64,000 nt of DNA from Rhododendron vialii (GCF_030253575.1 NC_080559.1:29166501-29230500), one strand, 5' to 3'; shown: positions 48,018 through 61,377, numbered from the stretch's first letter. Numbers and translations are program-made. The notes: a model not told the origin generated them from the letters alone.

Positions 48018-51000
48018 TAGGTCTTGAGTAAGCTCAAAACTGATGGAGATAGGGATTCCCAAATGGTGAACACCCCCCCCCCCCCCCTCACGTGGTGGAC
48101 CAGGCAACCACAATTTTCGTTTCAAGTAACGTGTCCATATTTTGGTTACCTTTATACAAAACAACTTTCCATAGACTGTTTTTGAAAAGAAAACAATTAA
48201 TACATCATTTTTGTATCCTACTTTATGTAATCCAACACATCCTGCTGGTGTCTTTTCTTGAAATTGGGTTCTACTAGCGTTTTTTCCGAGGACGGACTGA
48301 GAGGCAGATGAGCCCCGGCCCAACCCAAATTTCAAAATTTCTTTAGGATTACAAACTAACAGTAGTAATTTTTTTCTCTCGAAAACGTCAATATCATATT
48401 AGTTCGTCCGCCCAACAGTTCATGGAAAGATCCAATGCCCGCCCATCCAAGTCTCCTAGAGAATTCCAAGAATCATCCTATTGAACTTGTATGCATCTTT
48501 TCCAATACTATATTACCTTTTGAAACGAATAAGATGCATGCACCAGATTATATGCATCTATAAAAGCATATGATATCTGTTGATAGAAATGGATATCAAC
48601 TTTTATATGTGACGGAAAAATCTGATATTCGCCCATCTAAGGTTGAAATCTCGCGTCCGTCCTTGACTTTTTCCAAATACGTTTAGCAATTAGCTACTCA
48701 TTTCTGTAGTAAAAAAACAAGTCCAAAATAAGAACAACGTTGAACTAACAACTGTCCTCGTACCCCTCCCTAGTCAGCAATTGTCTAGTGGAGGTGGTAA
48801 GTAGAATTACTTTCTTACCCTTCCGTGTATTAAAAAAGAAAAAACTAACAACTAGAAGTTATTTTGTATCCAAACAAGATGAAAGAAAAGATACGTTTCA
48901 TTCCCCCTTATTTTGAGATAGCTTGTTTCCCCAATCCGTCCCTCGAGGCATTGGTTTTGTGGAAAGAAGCAATGAATATTCCTAGTCGAAATAAACCCTC
49001 TCTGCTTGTGGCATAGACAAAGTGGCACAAGTAAATATAATGGAAGTTTTGCTGCCTGCCTTTAGGCAAACCATTGCCCACTCTTCAAGGACGCAGCTAA
49101 GTTCATTATTTTTTGACATGACGCAGCTAAGTTCAATGAACCCATATATAAAGGAAGTAATTTGCCAATATTATTGCCCTTTTACTTTAGAGAGAAAGCA
49201 AAAGGATTTGTTTTTCTTTGCTAAAGTAGCATTACTTTGTAATTTTGTATTATTATGGTCGACTAAACTAGGGACTCGAAAGTTAACAACGAAACAAACC
49301 TTCAATACCTCCGATTGCCGCAATGGTTTTTTTTTTTTGTAGGCGGTGAAAGTTGACGAACCTTGAAACTTGAGAGAGTATGACCAGTAATTGCATGTCA
49401 TAATTCCCACTCGACCTCTTGGGTTAAAATAGCATACTTAGCAATGCTACTTGCAATACAAACTCGAATATTAGAAAATTTTAACGCGACATCATTTTGG
49501 ATAAACTTTCTAATGGACCAGATTTTGAAGGGTTGAGATCCTCTCATCCGGTTCCTCATGTGACGCAAAATGGAATCGATCACAAGTCTATTTGACAATC
49601 TGAATGGTTCATTTCGTACTTTGAGTACCATGCAATTTTTTCCCCTAGCTAGCTAAAATGGTTGCCAATGACTATTATACAATTGAAAAGATACGTAGAG
49701 AGTTTCTCATCTAGGGCTTGTAGGCTTCTAGCCAAGTAAGACCAATTTCCTTTTTCTTTTCCCTCTTGTTCAGTTGTTCCCTTCGCTGTTGACAATCAAG
49801 GCACATCACACCACCAAAAGAGAAGTGGATATTTAAAGCAGAGTTAAACTAAGCAGTGGCGTCGACTAATCAAATCTTTTAAACTAAATGATGACTCCTG
49901 GCTTGTGAAAGCAACGGAGTACTAAATACTAATGATGACAAAAATTAAGACCTAATAATGACAGAAATTAAGACAAGTTAAAAATAAAAAGCGCATTACA
50001 TTTATTAGAGAGCCCATGCGCGAACCAAAACTAATTTATTCATAAATTTAATGGGTAGTTGGTGGCTACGTCACATAATTCGTGTGCAGTTGCGTGAGCG
50101 GGAACGTGAGCGTTAAAGCGCCTTTGAATCACATCACAAACTATACTAAATCCGCGAGCGCAGTATGAGAATTGAGGAATTGAGAACGGGAGTGCAGGAC
50201 ATTCTGAAGAAGTATGTGACTAAGGGTGGCAAGATTTAAGGGTTTTTTTTTTTTCCTTCTCATTATGCAAGAGGCAGGTGCAACTGGAGATTCTCCTTTT
50301 TTGTAATCCCATTTGTGCTAAAAAAAAAAAAAAAACTGCTTCAAATTTTGATTCTTTAGCCCCTATTGATTACAAGTTGCTTGAATGAGTCCAATCTGGA
50401 TTTTTCCAGACCATTGGTTTGAGTATGAAATATAATGACCAACAAAAATACTGCATCACTAAATCCGTTGTGTCCCTCCTAGAATTCGAATAAAATGAAT
50501 CCATCTGATAGATCTCAATTCACCACTTATTTTGCCTCGCAACACTGCACCACTCTCACCACTGCTCTGGTTTATCGTTCTTTCTGTTAAAGAGCTCCTT
50601 CGTCTACCACATTTCCTGTTTGCCGTATTCCCTTTCTGTATTCCATTTCTTGGTTTAAGATACTCTTTGAATGGATGTGGACACAAACATGAACAATAAT
50701 TACTCTAATCTCATTGGATGAGAACTTCACAGCAGGGAAGTTCAGGAATTTTGTCGCAAGGGAAAGATGCGTATGATGTTCAAATCTACAATAATAGTTC
50801 TAATTTCATTGAACGATACACTTGATAAGAGGGCAATTCAAGAATTGTCTCAAGGAAAATCAAATAAATCTTCTCCTTCTTCCCAAATTGATGCAATTTC
50901 AGTGCTTAAACTCTCTTTACATCCTCTACTTCCTCTGCAGCTAGGACAGGTATACATAATTGTCCAGGAAAAGAGAAGAAAGGGACAGTGAAGAAGAGGT

Positions 51001-51096
51001 GACTGATGATGATCTTCTTGAGACCTCTCATTTCGTTTCTGCACATTCACCCCTCTTTTATCCTCCTTTTTTCACTCCTATGCTCAATATCCTCAT
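48018..51096. other. Gene-free spacer 3' of the MAKR gene
   Basis: A tract of about 16 C lies near 48071-48087. Between about 48287 and 48662 is a possible hAT-like remnant with GAGGACGGACTGAGAGG on the left and, reversed, CAAGGACGGACGCGAG on the right. Short A and T runs occur near 50246 and 50320. I found no convincing coding sequence. Confidence 0.4.
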
Positions 51097-51838
51097 TTAC
51101 TTACCTGAAAAATAACAGAGTTCTACACAATGTCAGAAACTTGATAAATTTACCACAATTTCTCATAATAGCAAATAAAAGTAAGGCAAGGGACATGAAC
51201 ATACCGATGGATCTTTTGCAGTGAAGAACAGCCTCACGTATTGAGCTCTCAGAATCGCAAGGCATTCGCCAATATCCAACAGAGTCACGCGGAGAAGTTG
51301 ATGGTGAATACACCACTTCTTGCATTCTTGAACCAGCAGCTTCAATTCTGGAGCCAAATCTTCGGCCTCGTAGTTTCTGACACAACGGCCTAATAAATTC
51401 CAAGTACTTCTCCAAAATTCGCTTCGATAACATCCGGCACATTCGTATAGATGAACGACGAATTTTTCCCTTCTTTTGGTCACGTCCAGAGATCGGTGTT
51501 GTTGGAGTAGAATCTGGTGTATAAACATCATCATATCCTTCCATATTCTCCAATGACTTCATGAAAAGAGGGATGAGAAAGCCATCAGAGATGAGCTCAT
51601 CGGCATGGACAAGAGTACGAGGAGACTCTGATTTGGGAAAATCAAAGTTGAACTCCTGGGAACCTATGAAGAATCTCTTCGAGGCTGGTAATTTCGGGTC
51701 CATCTCGATGAAGGAAGCCTCGTCATAGGCATCGATGGAGGCCCTAAACGACTCTCCTAGGGTATCAAAAGATGGCTTTATGTTCACTAACCAGCTATAT
51801 GAGAAGCTTTCAATGGAAAGAGTTTGGGAAGTATCCAT
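51097..51838 (-). CDS. Membrane-associated kinase regulator (MAKR) family protein
   Basis: The first exon is 51838-51205. It begins with ATG and SIESFSYSWLVNIKPSFD, the N-terminal hallmark of MAKR proteins. Next come EFNFDFPKSESP, a Thr/Pro/Ser-rich linker (TPDSTPTTPISG), a basic stretch KKGKIRRSSIRM that could bind membrane lipids, and a C-terminal SIREAVLHCKRSIG motif. A GTATGT donor at 51204 and an acceptor ending at 51105 suggest a tiny last exon (51104-51097, 8 nt) that adds Lys and a stop, for 213 aa. Without splicing the frame would run on into hydrophobic intron sequence to 51101 (245 aa). Family members such as BKI1 and MAKRs bind the plasma membrane and modulate receptor kinases, including brassinosteroid receptors. 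MAKR6-like is my guess; the subgroup is not certain. Confidence 0.82.
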
Positions 51839-54243
51839 TCTGTCAGGGTATTCCGCAGAATGAGAGGAGAGAAGATTCTGTAGAGTTCAAGGTATACAAG
51901 CTGGGTATAGCAGAGGCCCTCCTGTAATGGCAGATATGCCTAGTCTATATATATATATATATATATATATACACCCACAAATAACTAACTTACCATCATC
52001 TCCAGAACAATCGTACATGTGGTGGCCTTGGCTACAGACATTTTTATTAATTAACTGAAAAGGAAAAGAGGAGAAAAAGACAGAAACTGTGAGCCCCACA
52101 CCAGCCATTCTGTACCCTAGGAACCTTTCCTTTACCCTGACCTTTTCTTTTCATGTCCTCTAAGCTTCTTCACAATAGATAACAAACAATTAAAGAAAGA
52201 TCACTGAGTGCTAATGGGAAACATGTCCATCCACACTCATTATTATATTCAAGGCTGCTTCCAAATGAAGAACAAACAAAGTAAACAACTACTACTAGTT
52301 CCAGTCTTGTGGTTACCAATGTTGATTCTACTGAACACAACCGCATCCTGCATGATTTGTATTTTCATTTAGCAACTTATTGGTAGGTAGAACCAGGTTA
52401 GAAAGAGGATTTCAACATTATGATACTTGCATCCCAACTACTGCAGCACAGTTCTCTAACTACTTTATTGTACCAGTATAACAGTATTCAAGGAGTGCTT
52501 ATGCAAGATTCTACAATGATTTCAAGAGTAGGAAGAAACTATTCTAGCATTATGCTACAACACTCATGTTACAAGTCCATAATATCAAGCGGCATTATTA
52601 GTTCAAAAATTACCCTTAAATCGGTTCAAAACAGGCCTACATAAAGTTAGGAATATATAAACAAATTCAGAAACTGAAAGCTTCAGCGAATCATACTTGT
52701 GCAATTTGCACATTTATTCCGAGGCAAGTTTTATGAAAACACAGCAGATTAAGTCCTGGAATATATTTAAAATTCCAAGATTAAATTCAGTTCTTTTTTT
52801 ATCGGCAAGATCAAATTCAGTTACCAGTTGCTCACAATATTTGTCACATTTATAAAAGGGAAGTGTTGAAAAGTAACACGCTCCCAACAGGCTTCAAATA
52901 ACGTAAAATAGCTGCATCGCATGAATTGTGTACATAGAATAAAGTCAGGAGATTTTTGGACATAATAAATGACTTCTTCACTGGATCACTAACCACACTT
53001 TCCTTTTCTTTTTTTGGTACATAACCACACTTTCCTTTTCAACATCACAAAAAAATTGCATGAGGGAAAATTAAAAATTCCAAACAAAAGAAAGAAGAAA
53101 TTTAGAGATGCCCATAATCATAACAATACTGTTGACCTTGAACGGTTGAACCATTAGGAAAAGATTACGCTGAAATCTAATGGAGAGAAAAACATCACAA
53201 AGTTCTTCTGGTATTGAAATTTCAGGCTTTCACATCCACTAAGGGTCCGAGTGGTGGTGAGTTCAACTCTTCTCAAGTTCAAATGCTAAAGAGATTTTTG
53301 TCCCTTTGAATGAAAATCGAACTAATTCGTATTTCTAACTTGCAAGCAATCCAAAGTACAGCAAGAATAACAGGCAAGGGTCCCCAGAGTTGTCGGAGAG
53401 AGAAATTGACATCAACAAAGGCTCTAGGGGCAAGAAAAGGAAAGAGAAAATGACTTGAAACCAATTGGTCCCCCATGATGTTCTCCTTCAAGACAAAAGG
53501 TGATTGCAAAAAGATCCAAACCCCATAAACAATCAAACTCCAGGAAGAACTAAGAAAGGTTTTTCTGAATACTCCTATAAAAGACTTAATAAACTGGTGG
53601 ATAAACACCAGTACCAAATCACATCACGAAGATGACTATGCAATCATCAAAACATACTGAATAGCTTTTTCTCTCTTTGGTTGCCAATGGAGTGAAGTAG
53701 GATTTACAGAGAGCAGCCTATCAGAGGGTGTCCATCACAACGGGCAAGGTAAGAAGCTCCGTAGACTGTACTATGGCCAACTAAAAGGTCAGAAATCTAA
53801 ATTTCTCTAATATTGAAACCCGAAAGTACTTACAGGCTTGCGGTAAGAAATCTCACTAGTTAGTCAAAATAACAGACAATAAAGTTTTTTCATGTCTATA
53901 ACCATATAGAGCTGTTCTTTAGTATATAAATCTGTTACTCCAGTAGTTAGTCCCTGGACATATCATGCAACGTCATTAAGTGATAAAATGTGCAAGGAGC
54001 GTAGAGGGAAATCATTACAACTCTTTCCCCCCAGCCAAAAAACCCCACAGCCACAGGGATGGTAGTCAGATGGTTTGAAAGTTCATCAACATGTAGGACG
54101 TAGAAGTTACATGAAATGAATCGGGAATATCTGCCTAAATCAATCTTTGCAATAGTCCTATTTACCGGCACTATAATTATATACACCAACTCAAGAAATG
54201 GAAAATACATTCCACTAATAAATATAACTACAAAACAAGAATG
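51839..54243. other. Intergenic region between MAKR and CPBP genes
   Basis: The part next to 51839 is the MAKR promoter region and contains a (TA)n run at 51946-51971, about 110-130 bp before its ATG, which could serve as TATA box. The part next to 54243 should hold the 3' untranslated region of the CPBP gene. The frames at 52420-52644 and 53279-53617 show no family features. Confidence 0.45.
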
Positions 54244-57200
54244 TCATTTCATAAGATCTAAAAATACAAATGCATTCCAGAGGCTATGCAAAAGCATGGA
54301 TGGCAAAAGGTTCCTTGATCGCACAAAAACAGCACCCATGACCGCCCCAAGCAATACAAGTGGCAGCATCCTTTGCAAATTGAAATGTGCCAATGCAAAG
54401 GCTACTGAACTCACAAGAATTGAGCACCATACCGGCATGTACCTGGTCAAAGAGGGGAGAAGAAACCCACGGAAGACAATCTCCTCCCAAACAGGCGCAC
54501 AAACTGACACCACAATGGCATAGAGGGCCATCGCCACTGGATCTCGCGCAACAATTGATTGCTCAACGTTTGAAACAGTGACAGGTGCAGAAGGGAAAAT
54601 GGGCAACAGATTTAGGTTGACCTGCGAGAGCCGGTTGACCAAGGGAAACATAAGGCAGCCCAAAACAACATCAAACTGCCACTTCCCTTCAAGGCTAAAC
54701 CTGAACCAGTCGGGTGCTAGGGGGCGGAACTTTGCAAGGCATCGATGCAGGATTGCAATACCAGCTAGACCTTCAGCCACATCTGTCAAAAGGCTGTATA
54801 AAGCTTGCCCTCTGTATGTCAAGGTTTCTTTTCTGAATCCTGCTGTGTGAGCCAAGAATGGAACTATCCAAGATCCTACTAACCAGAAGGAAGAGATCCA
54901 AAGGAGCATTACCTGCACCACCAGAGAACTTCAATTTGCTATTGTTTATATCTGTTATGTTCCATCAATCACGAACTCTAAAAGTAGTATAATTGGCGAC
55001 ATTTTTAGCTTCAAGTTGAATAAAACAGGAAGTTATTAACCTTCACCAGTTCATAAGTTACTCTTAACGCATCCAACTCAAAAATTAATTGGCAATGAGT
55101 GGAGAGGCCACTCAGGCTCATAAACGATTATAATTACCCAATGTGGGACGAGCTCCAACTGTTACGATACAGAAATGCTTTCATGCTTGGGGAGAAAGCT
55201 CGTGCAAATGATTTCGCATTGTTTCCAACAGCAAAAGTTCGTCATTTATAAGTACAACTAAAAGCTTCAAAATGAGATACAAAGTGATGAAAACAGCCAC
55301 CGCTACCAACTAATTGATCAGTGGTTGCAAAAATGACTTTCTAAGTCCTACTCAGAAAAAATTACTTTAATACCTACATACTATTCTTTGAAGCTACTTT
55401 GCCTTTGTGGAGGATAATGAAAGGGAAAGAGAGGATAAAAACAATGAGTTGGAAAAAGCTAAATCCATTCCCTTCGTTTGGTTGAGTTAAGTGCTAACAA
55501 CCCATATCTATGATAGCGAAAAAGCTTAATGTGGAGAACCAACACAATTCTTTCCGCTCAAACTTCATCTCAAGGGCCGTGACCGAACCAAGCCAAGTCA
55601 AGTTTTGAAGTGTTCAAGCTCAGCTTGAGCTCAAATTGTGCCAAAACAACCAACCACAAGCTCAACTCACTGCGTTAAATCAAACCAGAGCTTGGCTCGA
55701 ATTGCCTTGGTAAAGCAAGCTGCTTGAACATGCATCCACTACTGAAGCATTGAATGGCTCCATGTCAGTTGATCTTTGTACTTATGTAGCCCCATTGCAT
55801 CTACTGAATACACTAAGGAAACATGGGACGCATAAAGAAAATGTATGATACCCATCATATTGAGGTGGTTATCCACTTCTTCCAGTGATTCCTGTCCAGC
55901 TATGAACACAACTGTCTCACATTGGCCAGTAAAGGATGATGCATAAGTTGTGGTAAAGATTTTATGGCACGCATTACCTTGCCTGTGTTCTGTTTAGTTA
56001 ACTTCTTTGAAAAGCCAAAGCAGTCAGACTAATGAAACTAAGAAAGAGAATTGCCCACCTCACGACCCTGTTGGAGCCGCACAAGTCTTAGGTTGGGCTC
56101 AGCAACTTGATTAAACAAGCCTAGATTTGTGGGTCGAGCACCTCTTTTCATCTAATGAACTGAGCTTAAATGAGACGTAAATGATCTGAATCATTTCGTC
56201 CATGTTCATCAACAACTTAACTGGTTTGGACAATACTGACACAAATACGAAGTTTTCCCTAACAGTAAGCACAGGACAATTTCGGATTCAAGTGAATAAA
56301 CCACACAGCATACGCAATCTTCCAGAAAGCAACAACCACAACATATGTTCTTGATCAATTAACAGATTTGCAAAAACCAATGCAAAATGGGTTCCAAAAA
56401 CAAGAGAGACCAGTACAAAATACTTTTTCTCTCCGAATTCTTCTATTCTACAGTTTCTTACATAACACAACCTTTCGCAGGACTAATCAACCCTGATCAT
56501 TAATACACCCTTATGATGTTCATTTTTAAGTTGCATATTCATAAACTGTGTGTGATGAAATACTTTCAGTCGAATGTCTGAGCCTCGTGTTTAAACAGAA
56601 AGAGTATAACAGGTGTTGTCTTTTGGTTCTCATAAGCAATGTATCTACATAAAGAAATACATATACATGTATGCATTTACAGAATATGGCAAGAGAACAG
56701 GGCATCTGATCTTTTAGACAGTGCAATGCCTATTGATTTAGGAAAATAAATTCCACTTCGATTGGTAGATTTTGTTGTATATCCAACATTATTGACACCT
56801 GTGATAATATGATAGCTATTCAGTTCAGCCTGAATGTGTATTATGATGAGCAAAGACATGCAAATGAAAGATACAATCATCCATGAGTACATGATGAAAA
56901 TAATTCCTGCGACAAACATGAGCTAGCACAACAGAAAAAGCCTCAAATCCATTAACCAGTAGTTCATTGCTTGTTTTTGCAAATGAATTGCTTGTTACAA
57001 ATATGTGCTAGACAAAGATGACTTTCTCACCCATTACTTACAGTGGTAGAACCAACTTTAGCACAAAAATTTAAAAAGAAATGCCTTACCCGCAGAATGG
57101 TCTTTGCTGTCCATGGCACTATCCAAGGTTCTGAACTAAAAACTGCCTCCGCGGCCTGAAACAAAAACAGCCAATTAATCACTAATTGTGACAATTCTAT

Positions 57201-59142
57201 CAAGATTTGGAGTTATACTTTACTCTTTATTACAAGTAAATAATTGTTGGGGAAAGACAAACAGGTGACGACCCTGAACTTAAACCCAACAAACCTCTTC
57301 AAAACTGCACTCAACTTACATTTGGACAAAAAAGAGGTCAAGCGAGGGAAGTGTAGGTTATGAGGCAAACCAAAAGAAGGAGAAGGACACATGAATTTTC
57401 TTCATCTTGTTTGCTTAGAAAATACCTAACCAAGTGGAAGGCTGGCTGAAATTTCCATCCTCTTATTGGTCCCACTAACACTATAGGTAAGGGAGGAGCA
57501 GAGACTGATAGATTACTTATTCATAAACTCAGGGGCATTCTTGGCATAAACAAAATATCTCTTCATTCACCTCCTATTCCTTGCAATTTTTTTGTGGGGA
57601 AACAAGACTCTTTTTTCCTGTTTATTAAACATGTTAAGCCATGGGATTGGATTGCGAATCCGAAGGGATTATGAATCCCTTGTTTGTTAACTCAAAACAC
57701 CTTCGGACTACTAATCCTATGGACTACCAATCTGGCCAAATAGGGGTATTGGTAATACCCCGGTAGACATGGTATTCATAGTCCTGTCCCATGGGACCAA
57801 ATTATGTTGACTAAATTGCCCTCATTTGGTTCTTCAGCTATCTTAGGGCTCGTATATGAAAGCCCTTGAGCCAAAAAATAATTATGACCCTTTAGTATAA
57901 AAGGATAAGAAAAATAAAATCTTCGCACTGATTCAAGCGGATTAAAAATTGTAGCATTTAATTTTTAAAGATAGTTTATATACTAAAAATATGATTAAAA
58001 AATTAAGTGCTCAAATTTTCAATCCGTTTGAACCGGTACGAAGATTTTATTTTTCTGATCATTTTATTCTAAAGGATCATAATTATTTTTTTGCTCTAGG
58101 GCTCTCATATGATTGTTGTCCTTCAATTTTGCATAAGGGCAAAAATAAAAATGTATACTATCAATCCAATTCTATCCCATGGAAACAAACATGATATTAA
58201 TAATCCTATCATCTAATTCCAACACAAACAAACATACTCGTTACTAATCCTCATTATTAATCCCTTCTCATTACCAATCCCAATCTTAATCCCATCTCCT
58301 TATGAATCTCAACCATCTATCATTATTATCAGACGGGGTTTGGCCCTCTCTATCCTCACAACCCTCCATAGTCCATGTACTTCCTCTTCCTCTTTGTGTT
58401 ACACTTTCCCTCCAACTTGCTCAATCCAAGCCCAGTGTACTAATTGTTAGTCTCCAACTTATGAGCAAAAATGAACTACGTGACTCTTTAAACTAATATA
58501 ATTTCCAGCTGTGGCGTACTTTTTTCCTACTAGGGAATAGAAGATCCATAGCTTTTCAGAAATGTCACTAGCAAACTGGAGCTAAACTCGAAGGGTATTC
58601 ATTTTCAGAAAAGGCCACACCTTGTCTAGCAAATCCGACAACCATGGCATCACCTAAACAGATTGGCAAAAGCATTACTCTCATCCTCGATAGATAAGTT
58701 CAAGATTTGAGCTTGATGTTGGAGTTAGGACAAAACTTTTCTAATAGTCAACATCGAAAACCACTCAGGCTGGGTTTTCCTATTGTCCAAACTCTAAACG
58801 GACTAAAATCAACTAAACTTCCATTTAGCGGAAATAACTCTTAAGTTCTTAAGCTATAGTCAAACTTTGAAACGATGAATAATTCACTAAAACAGTCCAA
58901 CCAAAACAAGTGGGAAAAAAAAAACCTTTCTAAGATTCGCAATCCAATCTTCCTTTGCAACACCCGATTCATTGAGCTCCGGGTTCACCGGTAATTCCGG
59001 CAATTTATCCTCTGCGTTATTGGACTCGTGGAACTCCGAAGGAGTCTCTTCACGTCTAAGGAATGAAACTTTCCATCTCTGCAAGACATCAGAGGAGTTA
59101 TCAATCATTATGCCTAACATACACCTCATATGCATATGTAAA

Positions 59143-59187
<45 letters not shown>

Positions 59188-59320
59188 CGTTTTTGGAAGA
59201 TTTGGAGAGAGAATCGACGAGGCGAGGGGTGCGATTGAGCGGGAGGGAAGCCCTGGAAGTAGGAGGAGATAGAAGGGAGGGAGCATGAGAGAGGGCGCGA
59301 CAGCAAGGGGCTGATGACAT
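54244..59320 (-). CDS. CPBP (CAAX/Abi) family intramembrane protease, probably plastid-targeted
   Basis: Four phase-0 exons on the minus strand: 59320-59189, 59078-58926, 57155-57090 and 54912-54244, giving 339 aa. Residues 1-44 are rich in Ser, Ala, Leu and Arg with no acid before Asp36, like a chloroplast transit peptide. Exon 4 holds several membrane segments and the CPBP motifs: EEIVFRG (catalytic-type Glu260-Glu261 and Arg265), FALAH (His293) and HSLWN (His326, Asn330). These residues define the glutamate-type intramembrane protease family that includes Rce1. Plant members occur in plastid membranes; the substrate here is unknown. Intron 2 carries a palindromic MITE, intron 1 a GA microsatellite and intron 3 an LTR-like repeat. 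I chose the ATG at 59320 over one at 59336, which is out of frame and would stop in exon 2 (59058-59056). Closest named relatives may be the Arabidopsis At1g14270 group, from memory only. Confidence 0.9.
57855..58118. mobile_element. Palindromic MITE in CPBP intron 2
   Basis: The arms include AATAATTATGACCCTTTAG and its counterpart CTAAAGGATCATAATTATT, and TTCAAGCGGATTAAAAATTG against CAATCCGTTTGAA. The core AATATGATTAAAAAATTAAG is also found in the foldback element at 37070-37898. It may sit inside a larger repetitive stretch (57630-58290) with many ATTAATCCC-like words. Confidence 0.65.
59147..59181. repeat. (GA)n microsatellite in CPBP intron 1
   Basis: About 35 bp of GA repeat begins within 10 bp of the exon 1 donor (59188). 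On the gene strand it is a CT tract. It makes a spurious poly-(Ser-Leu) frame. Confidence 0.9.
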
Positions 59321-59664
59321 CGTGGCCTTTGCTCATGCTGCATCACAGGGACGAAGCCCTAATTCTTTGCATCAGAAGGAATCAAATTGCGAAAACCCTA
59401 ATTTCGTGGTTCGACGGACGCGGAGACCGTCTGCTCCGACGAAGGAACCAACTTGCAGTGGAGAGAGAGAGAAGCAAATCCGTGACGCCAAGTTGGACAG
59501 AGGGAAAAAAGGGGTCGGTGGTGGGAAGGGAAGGCAGCCCGTGCTGTGTTGGTTGTTGCCTTGAAGGTAACCACGTCACGACAAGCTCGAAATTTGAAGC
59601 CAGGACGAGTTCAGCGACGACGTATTTACTTGTACATGCGATGTATTTTACGTAATTTACGCAT

Positions 59665-59772
59665 ACACGTTTGCTGATTCGGCCGTCTATTTCGACACAG
59701 ACACGTTTGATGATTCGACTGTCTATTTCGGCACAAACATGTTTGCTGATTCGGATGTCTATTTTGGCACAA
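59665..59772. repeat. Three tandem 36-bp repeats
   Basis: Units at 59665-59700, 59701-59736 and 59737-59772 share ACACGTTTGCTGATTCG...GTCTATTTCGGCACA with a few substitutions. They lie in the upstream region of the CPBP gene, about 345-450 bp from its ATG, and abut the hAT-like element. Confidence 0.88.
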
Positions 59773-59775
59773 ATA

Positions 59776-60310
59776 CAGGGATGGACCTAAATGTGGACAT
59801 GCGGGGCACGTGCCCCACTCAAAATTAAAATATTTTTATATAAAGTAGTATAATTATGAAAGTGTGCTAATATATAAATATTCATATTTGCAAATATCTT
59901 GAAAATACACATATAAATTAGGTTTATGTTTGAATTTCATCATATAATGTACTTATATTTGTTGTTTTATGAGATTTTTCTCTATTTGGAGCTATTCTTT
60001 CTTGATTCTTTTTATTTTTAACCGTCTGGGAGAAATATTTTACAATCAAGTCATTAACAAAATTAGTTTGATCATTCTACAACTGTCGATGGTCATTTAA
60101 AACATACTCTAAAAATTGTGTCTAAGATTTTGTGCTTATTTTTTCCTAATTTAACATAAAGTATGCATTATAAACTTTTGTAGTTAGTAATGCATGCCAT
60201 AATTTTGTACGATATTACTATGATTGACTAAAAGAATAAACTTTTGTCATTATAGTTAACAACGTAAGGTGTCCCCCACTAAGCTATATATGTTCCTGTA
60301 TCCGTTCGTG
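59776..60310. mobile_element. hAT-like element related to 15353-16158, inverted
   Basis: The left end CAGGGATGGACC and the GGGGCACGTGCCCC word just inside match the right terminus of the first element in reverse orientation. The interior then matches it for about 530 bp without the 264-bp nested insert. The distal end is diverged (reverse complement ACGGATACAGGAACATATA) and no clean 8-bp duplication is seen, so it is older or altered. Confidence 0.72.
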
Positions 60311-61377
60311 CATGCAAATCTTGATATGGACAAGGTAATTAATTTCTGAATTTGACACCATGGGCTTAAAGTCCACAAGTAACGTAAAATCTTGGCATTT
60401 GATTTAGATTATTGACTTTACACGCAAAAATGGGATTAAGGAACCTTATTTTCTTTCTGGTCCCCCTAAATAATTATAGTCTAAGCACCTAATGCATGCC
60501 AAACAGTCGTTATATATACTTTGCCGACCCATCGATAACAACTACAATGCAAACGATCTTCGGTAGATAGTCAAGAGTGTCAAAGCCGGCATACAAGCAC
60601 CCGACGCCTCAACTAATCCTTTGCGATCACGTCGGAACTAGAAAAGTTGCAATGTATCATTTTCTTATGACTTAGCCCCAAATGTCAAACCCTGAGCAAA
60701 TTGTGTTGGGAGCCCACCTCAATTTTGTATAAACTGCGTGCAAGTTGCATGTTGGTTTGTTATCGGCTTCTTCTTTCTTTCTTTTTTTGACTTTAAGCTT
60801 CGTCTTGTCCTTTTCTTAGATGAGCACCATTTTTGTGGTTTAAGTACTTCCAAGTCATCTACCATTTCGTCGAAAAAGTCATCTACCATTGGCCTCATAA
60901 TCAAGCTTGTTAATTACTGATTGACAAGCTAAAAAATGTGTCCAAATGTAACCTTTTCTAATCTTTATACAATCACTCTCAAACGAGCCTCGCAAATTTA
61001 GCAGAAAAAGTTTTCTACAAGATTTTTACATTTCTTGTTCTTCTGGGAATGTACTTTTCTCAGTTACACACCATTCTCAGACAATAACAAGACTTGAACA
61101 AGTACAATTGTGTAATCCAAATCCTCACTTTATAGGTGTGAAAACCAGAAACATTCTCATGCAGAGGTGTTGAGAGAAGACTCGATCTGGCTTTTCGGTA
61201 CCGAAAAACCGCCAGTCAAATTGAAACATGTGCCCACAATATCCAAATCCAATAATTGCTCACAGCCGACCACTGCATCTCGAAATGAAATTCAACGTAT
61301 TAGCTCACCCACCAACTGAACACCTGTCAAGGTCGTCTCCCATTTGTCTTCCAAACAAATGAACCCCTTTTCACTCT
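60311..61377. other. Intergenic region between CPBP and receptor kinase genes
   Basis: No gene or repeat is supported here. A 16-bp word, AAGTCATCTACCATTT or -TGG, occurs twice in tandem near 60850-60890. The right part should hold the receptor kinase promoter. Confidence 0.4.

Noticed and set aside
54116-54850. Plus-strand frames across the CPBP gene
   Set aside because: They are antisense shadows of exon 4, whose minus-strand frame carries the EExxxR, FxxxH and HxxxN motifs.
58887-59336. Frame starting MSKGHDV as the N-terminus of the CPBP protein
   Set aside because: The frame reads through intron 1; after splicing it stops in exon 2. The ATG at 59320 gives a continuous protein and a transit-peptide-like start.
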